In this document: piece by piece, positions 25,965-33,686 of the stretch
How positions within the stretch are numbered: position 1 is the first letter of the stretch
Layout of the letters: each line of letters begins with the position of its first letter
Origin: Nocardiopsis gilva YIM 90087
Lineage (GTDB): Bacteria; Actinomycetota; Actinomycetes; Streptosporangiales; Streptosporangiaceae
NCBI RefSeq assembly: GCF_002263495.1
Contig: NZ_CP022753.1
Location: forward strand, 1,240,001-1,304,000
DNA length: 64,000 bases
Reading direction: 5' to 3'
Program-made: the position numbers and the translations under genes
The notes under the pieces: model-generated
What the model was told of the DNA's origin: nothing
Seen by the model: the letters and a program-made list of their open reading frames with translations, nothing else
The model's database searches: none

Positions 25965-26582
25965 GTGCCTCCGGCTGGTATCGGCGATTATGTGGATGTG
26001 CGGCGTCCAACTTCCCCCACAATTCGTCAGACGACCGCGGACGACGACCTGGCAGAACGCCAAGAGCAGCTGGTGCGTACGCTCTACCGGGAGTTCAAGG
26101 TCCCCCTCCTGCGCAACGTCCGTCAGCTGACCGGCGGTGACCAGCAATGGGCCGAGGATGTGGTCCAGGAAACCGTCGTGCGCGCCTGGCGCAACGCCTC
26201 CCGCCTGCAACGCGAACCCCACAGCCTGTGGGCCTGGCTGATGACCGTGGCCCGGCGTATCGTCATCGACGACCGCCGCCAGCGCGGCCACCGTCCCCAG
26301 GAGGTCGTGGCCGACGGGTTCGACGCCGAACCGCCGCCGGTGCCCGACGGCTCCGAACCCACGCTTTCGGCGATGGTCGTCCTGGAAGCGCTGCGCGGGA
26401 TGGCCGCGCACCACCGCGAGGTCCTCGCCCACGTCTACCTGTGTGACCGCTCCGCCAACGAGACCGCGGCAACGCTGGGGATCCCCGCTGGAACGGTCAA
26501 GTCGAGGATGCACTACGGCCTGCGCCAACTGCGCGCGGCCCTGGAGGAGCGCGACGAGGACAGGGAGGGCGGACCTGGCTGA
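25965..26582 (+). CDS. ECF-type RNA polymerase sigma factor
   Basis: The 205-residue protein has a sigma2 region (about 32-100: LYREFKVPLLRNVRQL, AEDVVQETVVRAWRN, LWAWLMTVARRIVIDDRR) and a sigma4 region (about 135-190: HREVLAHVYLCDRSANETAATLGIPAGTVKSRMHYGLRQL). No zinc-finger anti-sigma gene follows, which is unusual for this kind of ECF factor. Instead it converges at 37 nt on the NuoF-like gene of a redox cluster that probably belongs to its regulon. Start choice is weak: GTG 25965, 25992 and 25998 are all possible and none has a strong ribosome-binding site. Confidence 0.85.
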   Translation: MPPAGIGDYVDVRRPTSPTIRQTTADDDLAERQEQLVRTLYREFKVPLLRNVRQLTGGDQQWAEDVVQETVVRAWRNASRLQREPHSLWAWLMTVARRIVIDDRRQRGHRPQEVVADGFDAEPPPVPDGSEPTLSAMVVLEALRGMAAHHREVLAHVYLCDRSANETAATLGIPAGTVKSRMHYGLRQLRAALEERDEDREGGPG

Positions 26583-26619
26583 GGGACGGTGACGCCGCTG
26601 GCTCCTGCGCCCGGCTCGA

Positions 26620-28104
26620 TCACCCGCTCGGCGCCGAGTCGAGGCGCAGGGCGAGGGTCGGGCACATCTGGACCGCCTTCGCCGCCGCCTCCTCCAGCTT
26701 CTCGGGGACGTCCATGGTCGGACTCTCGGGGAAGCCGTTCCGGTCGAGCTGGATGAGTTCGGGGACGAGCTGGGCGCACAGGCCGTGGCCGTCGCAGCGG
26801 GACCAGTCCAGGACGAGGCGGAGGCCCGAGTCGTCCTTGGGCAGTGGCAGCACACCGGGCTTCGAGGTTCCGCAGCCGCCGTCATACCGGTGGGCGGCCA
26901 CATCGTCGGGGAACGCCTCCAGCGCGGACAGCGCCATGCGCGCGGTGCCGTCCGGGTGCGCGCAGGCGCCCCGGCGGTTGCCGACGGCCGCCGCCCGCTG
27001 CACCTCCTCGGGGTCGCCCTCGCCCTCCACCAGCGCGTCGAACGCCCGGGCGAGCTCGGGCAGGCCGCGGAAGCACGGGCCGCACTGCATCGCGCTCTCC
27101 TTGGCCATGTAGCGCAGCACCAGTGCGGTCTCCTCCAGCGGGCAGGCGTCACCGCCGAGCGGAACGACGACGCCCGCGCCCAGCACCGCGCCGACCGCCT
27201 CCATCCCCGCCCGCGACACCACGGCCCGCTCGACGGCGTCGGGCCGCAGCCACGTGCCGTGGTACCCGCCCACGAGAACGCCCCGGCCCACCGGGGCGTG
27301 GCAGGCGACCAGCACGTCGGAGAGCGGGGTTCCGCTGGGGCACTCGACGACGGCCGGAGACTTGGCCGAACCGCTGACGCTCAACAGCACCGTTCCGGGC
27401 TCGCTCGGCACACCTATGGTGGAGTACTGGTCCGCGCCCAGCGCCGCGATGAGGCTGAGCTGCGCGAAGGTCTCGGCGTTGGAGAGCATGGTCGGCAGCC
27501 CGTCGACCCCGCGGTCGCTGGCCCGGATCTTTCGGCCGGGCGGGATGGGGGTCTGCCCGTTGATCCCCCGGACCAGCGCGCCGCCCTCGCCGGAGATGAA
27601 CCGGTCGGGCATCCGCACGACCTGGACGGCGATGTCGGACGCGCGCTCGTCGATGGCGGCGAGCAGGGACTTCTCACCGGCGTCGCCGCAGGCGATGCCG
27701 ATGGTGATCTCCGGAGCGTTCAGCGCCCGCGCGGTCAGCTCGGCGCCGTCGAGGATGAGGTGGGGGGCTCGGGTGAGCAGCATCAGGTCTTTCGCGGCGG
27801 CGGGCTCGCCCTCGGTCGCGTTCACGACCACCCGTACCGGTGACCTGCGGCGCTGTGCCGACCGCACGACCGCCTGCAGCTTGCGGGCGAAAGGGAACCC
27901 CGCGCCGCCCTTTCCGCGCAGGTCGGCGAGGCCGGCCATGGTCATCAGGTCGTCGACGCTCAGCCGCGGCATGTCCCCGTGCAGCGCCTGGTGGGTCAGG
28001 AAGTCGAGGCGGGAGCCGCGCCCGCTGTCGAGTCCGAGGGTGAGGCGTGGCGTGCCCATGGTGCGGACCGGAGGGACCTGTCCCAGGGGGGAGGTCGATG
28101 TCAT
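26620..28104 (-). CDS. NuoF-like flavoprotein fused to a C-terminal ferredoxin domain
   Basis: A 494-residue redox protein. It has the FMN/NADH glycine loop LRGKGGAGFPFARKL near residue 62, a second pyridine-nucleotide loop ISGEGGALVRGINGQ near residue 168, an SLBB-like region, a NuoF iron-sulfur region (ESAMQCGPCFRGL plus RRGACAHPDG) and a ferredoxin-like tail CDGHGLCAQ...MCPT. The first N3-cluster Cys of NuoF (ESCGxC) is replaced (ESAMQC). The ferredoxin has a C-x2-H-x2-C start typical of 3Fe-4S types. It should pass electrons from NAD(P)H, probably to the ferric-reductase-like membrane protein encoded upstream. An IscB element now separates the two genes, and the ATG overlaps the iscB stop (ATGA). 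Confidence 0.85.
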   Translation of the reverse strand: MTSTSPLGQVPPVRTMGTPRLTLGLDSGRGSRLDFLTHQALHGDMPRLSVDDLMTMAGLADLRGKGGAGFPFARKLQAVVRSAQRRRSPVRVVVNATEGEPAAAKDLMLLTRAPHLILDGAELTARALNAPEITIGIACGDAGEKSLLAAIDERASDIAVQVVRMPDRFISGEGGALVRGINGQTPIPPGRKIRASDRGVDGLPTMLSNAETFAQLSLIAALGADQYSTIGVPSEPGTVLLSVSGSAKSPAVVECPSGTPLSDVLVACHAPVGRGVLVGGYHGTWLRPDAVERAVVSRAGMEAVGAVLGAGVVVPLGGDACPLEETALVLRYMAKESAMQCGPCFRGLPELARAFDALVEGEGDPEEVQRAAAVGNRRGACAHPDGTARMALSALEAFPDDVAAHRYDGGCGTSKPGVLPLPKDDSGLRLVLDWSRCDGHGLCAQLVPELIQLDRNGFPESPTMDVPEKLEEAAAKAVQMCPTLALRLDSAPSG

Positions 28105-29450
28105 CTAATGTCTGGGGCGGAAACCCTGGCCTTCAGGCCAGGGAGGAAGCCCCCTCCCTCCTTCTGCGTGGTGTAGGCGTATCCGTCGGCTCGCTGCAGC
28201 AGACGGAAGTGCTTGTGGTTGATGCCTTGGGCGAGTCCGTGCGCGGTCGTGACGTTGAAACTTCCGCTGGCGCGTACGGCGATACGCCCGCTATGGGTTC
28301 CGGCCTTCTTCCCGGCCGGAACGGTCGCTCGGCCAAGGTCTCCGGTCTGGAAACCGAAGAAGGTCTTGTGTCTCGGCAGGCGCAGACGGGGAAAGCCGTA
28401 CTTGTCGGTGCGAGTGCGCGTGTAGCTGCCGCGTCCGGTCGCCTGGACGGCAAGAACGGTGCGCGGGTGCCGGTCGACGGCTTCCATGTGGCCGATGCAC
28501 AGCGCATCCAAGGTGTGGGTCTTGGGTAGACCGCAGCGGGCGCGGTTCCACTTCGTGCGCCCGCCGGAGGCTGTCCGTACAGCGGGGAATACGGCCTCCA
28601 GCGCCCGCCACAGAGCCCACTTGGTGGTGTTCACAGCGGCGGCGTCCCGCAGCGGGGCCTTGGCGTGGGCGAGGATCCCGGCAAGCCGCTGGGGCTTTTG
28701 CTCCAGGAACTCCTCAACCGGACGGTTGGACTTGCGCTTGTTGCATGGGATGCACGCCAGCGTCAGATTGGAGATGCGGTCGGATCCGCCCCTCGATCGG
28801 GGCTGGATGTGGTCGATGTTCAGCACCACCCCGGTGATGCCGCGGTAAGCGCAGGCCCGGCCCCACTTGGTCAGCAGGTATTCGCGGGCCTCGATGCCCG
28901 CAAGGGTGCCGTGCTGGTACTCGGCGCCCTCCAGCGGCCGACCCGCGCTGATGGCGTGGGTATCGAACGCGACCCGTTCCACATGAACCGTGCGGACGGG
29001 AGCCCACCGGGCGAGGCGTGCAGCCCATGCCGTGGTGGTGTCGACTCGGTGCCGCAGGCTCGGAGCGATCCAGCCGTCCGGGCGGGTGCGGTTGAGGAAC
29101 CTGGGTGCGCGGTAGCGCAGGTTGCGGGTACGGCGGCTCCGCCGGTACGCGGCACGTTGCGTCAGCTTGTCCCGTATCCGGCGGCTGCGGTGCTCCAGGT
29201 CGATGCTGTACAGGCCACGACGCTTGCTTCTCTTCTGTTCGGTGAACACGGCGATGCCGGTGTGCTTGGACCCGGGATCGATGCCCAGCTCGACGCCGTC
29301 TATCCCGGACTCGGCTGCCTCCCGGTCTTTGAGCCGGATGACGAACGGAGTGTGGCGGGGAACGACTGCCCGGCGTTTCTTGAGTAGCTTGCGGGCCCTG
29401 GCGGGCGAGGTCGGCTGCAACGGTCGGCCGTGCTTGTCGAGCGCGAACAC
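28101..29450 (-). CDS. iscB: RNA-guided endonuclease IscB
   Basis: The product is 449 residues from the GTG at 29450. It has the N-terminal PLMP domain (VFALDKHGRPLQP, reading PLQP), RuvC-I GIDPGSKHTGIAV with Asp58, RuvC-II Glu in VHVERVAFDTH, an HNH domain with LNIDHIQPRSRGG near residue 212, and RuvC-III HTLDALCIG near residue 310. The RuvC residues look intact. The first HNH zinc knuckle reads CAYRG, not CAYCG, while the second (CIPCN) is kept. The frame stays open to a TTG at 29696 with a perfect AAGGAGGTGA, giving a 531-residue alternative that would run through the omega-RNA region. IscB cuts DNA guided by its omega-RNA. It is an ancestor-type relative of Cas9. Confidence 0.88.
   Translation of the reverse strand: MFALDKHGRPLQPTSPARARKLLKKRRAVVPRHTPFVIRLKDREAAESGIDGVELGIDPGSKHTGIAVFTEQKRSKRRGLYSIDLEHRSRRIRDKLTQRAAYRRSRRTRNLRYRAPRFLNRTRPDGWIAPSLRHRVDTTTAWAARLARWAPVRTVHVERVAFDTHAISAGRPLEGAEYQHGTLAGIEAREYLLTKWGRACAYRGITGVVLNIDHIQPRSRGGSDRISNLTLACIPCNKRKSNRPVEEFLEQKPQRLAGILAHAKAPLRDAAAVNTTKWALWRALEAVFPAVRTASGGRTKWNRARCGLPKTHTLDALCIGHMEAVDRHPRTVLAVQATGRGSYTRTRTDKYGFPRLRLPRHKTFFGFQTGDLGRATVPAGKKAGTHSGRIAVRASGSFNVTTAHGLAQGINHKHFRLLQRADGYAYTTQKEGGGFLPGLKARVSAPDIR
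28124..28143. repeat. Right-end hairpin of the IscB element
   Basis: CCCTGGCCT-TC-AGGCCAGGG forms a 9-bp stem with a 2-nt loop, overlapping the last codons of iscB. The layout matches the end hairpin at 36437-36453. Confidence 0.65.
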
Positions 29451-29696
29451 GACCGGGTGGATGGTGCGGGCCTCACGGCCCGCGCTCTCCCGAACCTGCT
29501 GGTTCGGGGTGACGCGCCCGGCGGCAGGTGCACTGCCGGGCGTCTCCCCTCGCACATGTTCCGCGCCGGGTGCCCTACGGCGTTCAAGCCCCGTTTCGCC
29601 CCCGATCCGAGGGTTGTCTGCTGACTCGAATTCCAGATCAAGCTGCTGAGGAAGCACAGCTTGGTGGGTCTTCTGTCCTGCGCGGAACGTAGCCAA
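29451..29696 (-). ncRNA. Candidate omega-RNA of the IscB element
   Basis: Directly upstream of the IscB PLMP start lie three consecutive hairpins: GCGGGCC/GGCCCGC at 29466-29483, CCGAACC/GGTTCGG at 29489-29508, and a longer interrupted hairpin at 29511-29544. Known IscB omega-RNAs occupy this position, with the guide at their 5' end. The 5' limit, and therefore the guide, cannot be set by eye. It should fall near the left end of the element. Confidence 0.5.
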
Positions 29697-29766
29697 CTTC
29701 GGTCACCTCCTTGTTGGTGTTGGCTGGTGCTGGTAACACACGGCTCTCAGTCAGTTCGACTGAAAG

Positions 29767-29786
29767 CCCCCGCCCTCAGACGGGGG
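29767..29786. repeat. Left-end hairpin of the IscB element
   Basis: The arms CCCCCGCCC and the GGGGG side pair around a 2-nt loop with G-U wobbles. A second small hairpin (CAGTTCGACTG) lies just inside, at about 29752-29763. It begins 7 nt past the stop codon of the cytochrome-like gene. Confidence 0.55.
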
Positions 29787-29792
29787 ATCCGG

Positions 29793-30770
29793 TTACGGCT
29801 CCTCTCTCTCGCTTCTCGGGCTGCGCAGGGAGGACCAGAATTCGGCATCCTCGACGAGGGACCCTGGGCGTTCGGTCGGCATGTCGCCGCTTCGCGTGCC
29901 CGATGCGTCGAACGCACCCGTGACGCTCGTTGTCGGTACGGCCTCGTCATCGCCGCTGAGCCCGCGGCGGATCACGGTCGCCTTGCTCCTGGGGCGGCCC
30001 CCGTCACGGACCACGTTCGCCCGCCGCTCGGGGTCGCGGCGGCCGGTGTCGGGACGCATGAGCATGCGGACCACCAGCGCGGCACCCACCGCCGCCAGGC
30101 ACAGCGCATAGCCCAACGTGACGTATCCGGCCTCCGGGCGACCGGCGGTCAGCCCGTGCACGATCGCCATCGGCCAGCACAGGTAGGCCGTGGTGTGCAC
30201 GCCGCGCCATACCCATTGCCAGCGTGTTCCGGCGAAGCGCTTGCGCAGCATGCTCGTGGCGATGATCAGGATCATCAGGTTCGACGCGAAGACGCCGAAA
30301 ACGATCGTGATGTCGGTCCCGATGGGCACGATCGCGCTGAAGAGTCCGACACCGCTGAACGCGACCTGCAGCGTGATATGGGCGAACAGAAAGCCCACGG
30401 ACGCAAGCGCGATCGCGCGGTGGACGGCCTGGTACACCAGCCGAAGTGTCGGGGACGTCAGGATGCGGTCGGCGGCCATCAGTCCGCTGACCACCAGTGC
30501 GGTCATGCCCACAAGGGCGATGACCCCGGAGTAGGTCCACAGGAAATCCTGCAGAGTACGGATGAATGCCACCTGCAGTGGGGCGGCGACTGCAACAATG
30601 GTGTTGACCAGGACTATTCCGACCAGCAGAGAAACCTTCACCCATGGCCGTCGCGTCGGCTGGGTGACGGCGTCCCGAGGCCGTGTTCTCCCTGGTCGGT
30701 GCCGTTTCTTGGATGCTGTCCGGGTGACGTCATTGTCGTCCGGCTTAAGCGTTGGGATCTGCTCGAACAT
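29793..30770 (-). CDS. Ferric-reductase-like transmembrane cytochrome
   Basis: A 325-residue protein with six transmembrane helices between about residues 45 and 250 and two helix pairs carrying candidate heme-ligand histidines (VHRAIALASVGFLFAHIT and RGVHTTAYLCWPMAIVHG). This is the ferric reductase-like transmembrane domain pattern. A long polar C-terminal tail (about 80 residues) is cytoplasmic. It would accept electrons from a cytosolic flavoprotein, here the NuoF-like product, and pass them outward. GGAGGACAGCC precedes ATG 30770. The longer open frame upstream is basic and not needed. It is divergent from the lipoprotein gene. Confidence 0.75.
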   Translation of the reverse strand: MFEQIPTLKPDDNDVTRTASKKRHRPGRTRPRDAVTQPTRRPWVKVSLLVGIVLVNTIVAVAAPLQVAFIRTLQDFLWTYSGVIALVGMTALVVSGLMAADRILTSPTLRLVYQAVHRAIALASVGFLFAHITLQVAFSGVGLFSAIVPIGTDITIVFGVFASNLMILIIATSMLRKRFAGTRWQWVWRGVHTTAYLCWPMAIVHGLTAGRPEAGYVTLGYALCLAAVGAALVVRMLMRPDTGRRDPERRANVVRDGGRPRSKATVIRRGLSGDDEAVPTTSVTGAFDASGTRSGDMPTERPGSLVEDAEFWSSLRSPRSEREEP

Positions 30771-31111
30771 GGCTGTCCTCCACCATCCAGGCGGATTGGA
30801 TCTCCGCGAGGGCCTCAGCGGCCGAACGAGATCGGTGAACGAGAGATGCGCGCTTTGTCGACGGTAGCAGCAGATCTGCCGTTCGGGGGACCGGTTGGGG
30901 CGGATTCGGTAGTTGATCATCGTTGAGCGGGGATTGTCCGTTGATCACTCCGAGTTGTACACGATCTTTCCAGTCCAAAAGAATCGCCTGATCACCGCCG
31001 TATTTAAGAACTTCCGTCACTTGAGTTGAACCGTTCACCGTCGGGACCCGTATCTCTAGGCAATAACGGCGTCGTTGCCCAGCGACATCGAGAATGGATC
31101 GGAAGAGGACT
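30771..31111. other. Divergent control region of the redox cluster
   Basis: This 341-nt AT-richer spacer lies between the cytochrome-like and COG4315-like genes and must carry both promoters. It contains the candidate ECF promoter listed next. A 138-codon minus-strand frame crossing it (30745-31158) is judged spurious. Confidence 0.4.
31027..31054 (+). promoter_or_regulatory. Candidate ECF-sigma promoter for the lipoprotein-DUF4142-DUF1996 genes
   Basis: TGAACC (31027-31032), a 16-nt spacer and CGTATC (31049-31054) match the general ECF promoter style (AAC-type -35, CGT-type -10). The nearby ECF factor is the obvious candidate to use it. Confidence 0.35.
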
Positions 31112-31711
31112 GTGCGAGCTGGAAACAAGACCTTGATCTCCGTCGGTATGGCCGCCATACTCCTGACCGCCGCCGGATGTACCGGTGACGGAGATTCGGG
31201 CTATGGCGGCTACGGCGGAGCGGACAAGGATTCCGCCACCTCCGACGAGGGCCAGAACGGCGCCGCGGCAACGCTGCAAGTGGCGGCGGACACCAGCGTG
31301 GGTGAGGTGGTGACCGACGCCGACGGCTACACCCTCTACATGTTCACCCAGGACTCCACTGAGCCGCCCACATCCAACTGTGACGCGGACTGCGCCAAGC
31401 AGTGGCCCCCCGCCCTGACCGAGGGCGAACCCACTGCCGAGGGCGTCGAGTCCGAACTCATCGGAACCATCGAAAGGGAGGACGGCGGCACCCAGCTCAC
31501 CCTCGCCGGGTGGCCGATCTATCGCTACGCCGGCGACGTGTCCCCAGGTGACGTGAACGGCCAGGGCATGGGTGGCACCTGGTACGCGGTCACCCCGGAA
31601 GGAAAGCAGGCGGAGGGCACCGGCGCCGTCGGTGACTCCGAAGACGGCGCGTCGCCCGGCACACAAGGCACGCAAGGTACGGACGAGGGCGGCGGCTCTG
31701 GCGGCTACTGA
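31112..31711 (+). CDS. COG4315-type secreted-repeat lipoprotein
   Basis: The 199-residue lipoprotein has a signal peptide with lipobox TAAGC near residue 23, a Gly/Tyr-rich spacer, and two copies of the COG4315 repeat: DADGYTLYMFTQDS followed by CDADCAKQWPP, then LAGWPIYRYAGD followed by MGGTWYAVTPEG. The Y-x-(F/Y/W)-x2-D motif appears as YMFTQD and YRYAGD. The biochemical role is unknown. Its constant company with redox proteins suggests an extracellular electron-transfer or metal-handling role. GTG 31112 has GGAAGAGG just upstream. ATG 31094 is an alternative. It leads the three-gene plus-strand unit. Confidence 0.75.
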   Translation: MRAGNKTLISVGMAAILLTAAGCTGDGDSGYGGYGGADKDSATSDEGQNGAAATLQVAADTSVGEVVTDADGYTLYMFTQDSTEPPTSNCDADCAKQWPPALTEGEPTAEGVESELIGTIEREDGGTQLTLAGWPIYRYAGDVSPGDVNGQGMGGTWYAVTPEGKQAEGTGAVGDSEDGASPGTQGTQGTDEGGGSGGY

Positions 31712-31749
31712 CGCCTGCACGCAATCGGCTCTCGCAGGAGGACGGGGTA

Positions 31750-32400
31750 GTGAAGCGGTTCCAGGGGCTCCAGGTCGGTTCGCTGAAATACGTCGAATAC
31801 AGCGGGGTGGTGGTGTTCCTCATCGTCTCCCTGCTCACCATCGTCATGGTGGTCCCGAACGGGTCCACCTCTGTCGCGGGTGTGTTCTGGCAGGACTGGA
31901 AGATGACTCCGTACGGTCCGCTCGGACCCTCCGACCGTGCGGTCCTCATCAAGGTCCGCCAGGCCAACCTGTGGGAGATGCCCACGGGGCAGCAGGCGCA
32001 GGAGCGGGGGCGCAGCGCGCGGGTGCGCGAGGTCGGCGGCATCCTCGCCGAGGACCACAAACTGCTGGACGAGCGGGTGCGCGGCGTCGCCGAGCAGCTC
32101 GACGTCGTGTTGCCCAGCATGCCCACCCCCACGCAACAGGACTGGATGGCGGAGCTCTCCAAACTGTCCGGCGCGGAGTACGACAAACTCGCCGTCTACC
32201 GCCTGCGCTACGCCCACGGACAGGTGATCCAGCTGCTCGCCGAAGTACGGGCGGGAACCCGCAACGAACTCGTCCGATCCTTCGTACAGCACACGATGCT
32301 GGTCGTGCTGCGGCACATCACCCTGCTGGAGAGCACCGGCCTGGTCGACTACGAACAACTTCCCGAGCCTCTGCCGCCGGAGCGGCGGCCCCGCGTCTGA
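31750..32400 (+). CDS. DUF4142 family membrane-anchored protein
   Basis: A 216-residue protein with one N-terminal hydrophobic helix (about 20-38, GVVVFLIVSLLTIVMVV) and an extracytoplasmic DUF4142 helical domain (about 60-205). The domain has VRQANLWEMPTGQQA, VREVGGILAEDHKLLDERV and FVQHTMLVVLRHITLLEST, with several His in helix positions as in ferritin-like DUF4142 folds. Function is unknown. GGAGG lies 8 nt before the GTG start. It is 38 nt after the lipoprotein gene and 44 nt before the DUF1996 gene, consistent with one operon. Confidence 0.75.
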   Translation: MKRFQGLQVGSLKYVEYSGVVVFLIVSLLTIVMVVPNGSTSVAGVFWQDWKMTPYGPLGPSDRAVLIKVRQANLWEMPTGQQAQERGRSARVREVGGILAEDHKLLDERVRGVAEQLDVVLPSMPTPTQQDWMAELSKLSGAEYDKLAVYRLRYAHGQVIQLLAEVRAGTRNELVRSFVQHTMLVVLRHITLLESTGLVDYEQLPEPLPPERRPRV

Positions 32401-32444
32401 CCTCGACGAGTTAGTCCCCCGACGATCGATAAAGGAGAGGTGCA

Positions 32445-33686
32445 GTGCGTAAACACCGACAATCCACCCGGAAAAATAGACATAACGACCATGGGCGCTC
32501 CCAGCCGCGCCGCCGGCTCCGTCCCGTGGTCCTGGCCTCCGCGACCGGCGCGCTGGTGCTGGCGGCCGCGATGACCGCCATCGCGTTCGGCGATCCGCGG
32601 AAGGTGCAGGTCGACGTCGTCGGCTTCGGGTCCGCGGCCGACGGCTTCGGCGGGACGGGGTTCTTCTGGGGCGGTGGCGACGGCCAGAACGGCGACTACG
32701 GCCTCGGCGGCGGTGTCGAGATCGGCGGCGGGAACGGCGGGGACCAGAACGGCGACATCGGCAACCAGCGGGTCACCGGGCCGGTCGACGACGACTTCGC
32801 GCGGATCGAGCTGGCCCCGCCCGTCGAAAACGACCCTCAGGCACGCCGTTCCGGATCGACCGGCACCTTCGTCTCGGACTGCGGAACCAATGGGAACCGC
32901 CTCTTCAACAGCGAGAACGTGATCGTCGCTCCCGGCGTGGAGAACGGCGCGCAGCACACCCACGACTACGTGGGCAACCAGAACATCCAGAACTACACCG
33001 AAGACGTCGACACCAACAACGTGCTCCTCGCGCAGGGCCAGACCAGCTGCGAGGACAAGCGCGACCAGTCCACCTATTACTGGCCGGTCCTCCGGGACAT
33101 CAACGGGGTGGACTTCGACGCGAACGCTCCCGGCGGCGGTGCCGACGGCAACGTCGGCCGGATCCTCCAGCCCAAGCGCGCCGTGCTGGAGTTCCGGGGG
33201 AACCCGCAGTCCGAGGTGCAGCCGATGGCTCCCTTCCTGCAGATCATCACCGGCAACGCCCGCGCCTTCACGACGGACGGGGAGAACGCCAACGCCCAGT
33301 GGACCTGCACGGGGTTCGAGGGGCAGGCGTTCAGCGACAAGTACCCGCTGTGCCCCGAGGGGTCCGATGTGGTCCGGATCGCCGACTTCCCCAGCTGCTG
33401 GGACGGGGAGAACATCGAGAGCGAGGACAACAGGTCGCACATCGTGTTCCCGGAGCGTGATGGCGAGTGCCCGCGGGGCACGGTGGCGGTGCCGCAGCTG
33501 CGCCAGACGCTCGTCTATGACGTGCCGCCGGGGACGTCCTTCGCCGTCGACGGTTTCCCGGAGGAACGGCGAAACCCGATCACCGACCACTCCGACTTCA
33601 TCAACGTCATGTCCCCGGACCTGATGCGCGAGGTCGTCGACTGCATCAACGACGGTCGGGACTGCCGCACCGGTCAGGACCGGTGA
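32445..33686 (+). CDS. DUF1996 family secreted protein
   Basis: This 413-residue protein has a basic start, a hydrophobic signal or anchor helix (about 28-48), a Gly-rich linker (55-110) and a DUF1996 domain (about 140-390). The domain shows the hallmarks HTHDYVGN, YYWPVLRDINGVDFD, FPSCWDGENIES-DN-SHIVFP and QLRQTLVYDVPPG. Its Cys/His residues are typical. DUF1996 is found in actinobacteria and fungi and is functionally unassigned. GGAGAGG precedes the GTG. It is the last gene of the redox cluster on this strand. Confidence 0.85.
   Translation: MRKHRQSTRKNRHNDHGRSQPRRRLRPVVLASATGALVLAAAMTAIAFGDPRKVQVDVVGFGSAADGFGGTGFFWGGGDGQNGDYGLGGGVEIGGGNGGDQNGDIGNQRVTGPVDDDFARIELAPPVENDPQARRSGSTGTFVSDCGTNGNRLFNSENVIVAPGVENGAQHTHDYVGNQNIQNYTEDVDTNNVLLAQGQTSCEDKRDQSTYYWPVLRDINGVDFDANAPGGGADGNVGRILQPKRAVLEFRGNPQSEVQPMAPFLQIITGNARAFTTDGENANAQWTCTGFEGQAFSDKYPLCPEGSDVVRIADFPSCWDGENIESEDNRSHIVFPERDGECPRGTVAVPQLRQTLVYDVPPGTSFAVDGFPEERRNPITDHSDFINVMSPDLMREVVDCINDGRDCRTGQDR

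Larger units (their letters stand above)
28105..29792 (-). mobile_element. IscB-carrying IS200/IS605-type element (no transposase)
   Basis: The element is bounded by a right-end hairpin (28124-28143) and a left-end hairpin (29767-29786), encloses iscB and a candidate omega-RNA, and has no Y1 transposase, so it would need TnpA in trans. It fits exactly between the stop of the cytochrome-like gene (29793) and the ATG of the NuoF-like gene (28104). Exact ends are uncertain by a few bases. Confidence 0.65.

Noticed and set aside
29451-29696. Extended IscB N-terminus (82 extra residues) as the default protein
   Set aside because: The extra residues match the hairpins of the expected omega-RNA and have no PLMP-like features, although the strong Shine-Dalgarno keeps the possibility open.
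30745-31158. 138-codon minus-strand frame in the redox control region
   Set aside because: It crosses two promoters and the start of the lipoprotein gene and has no recognisable features.
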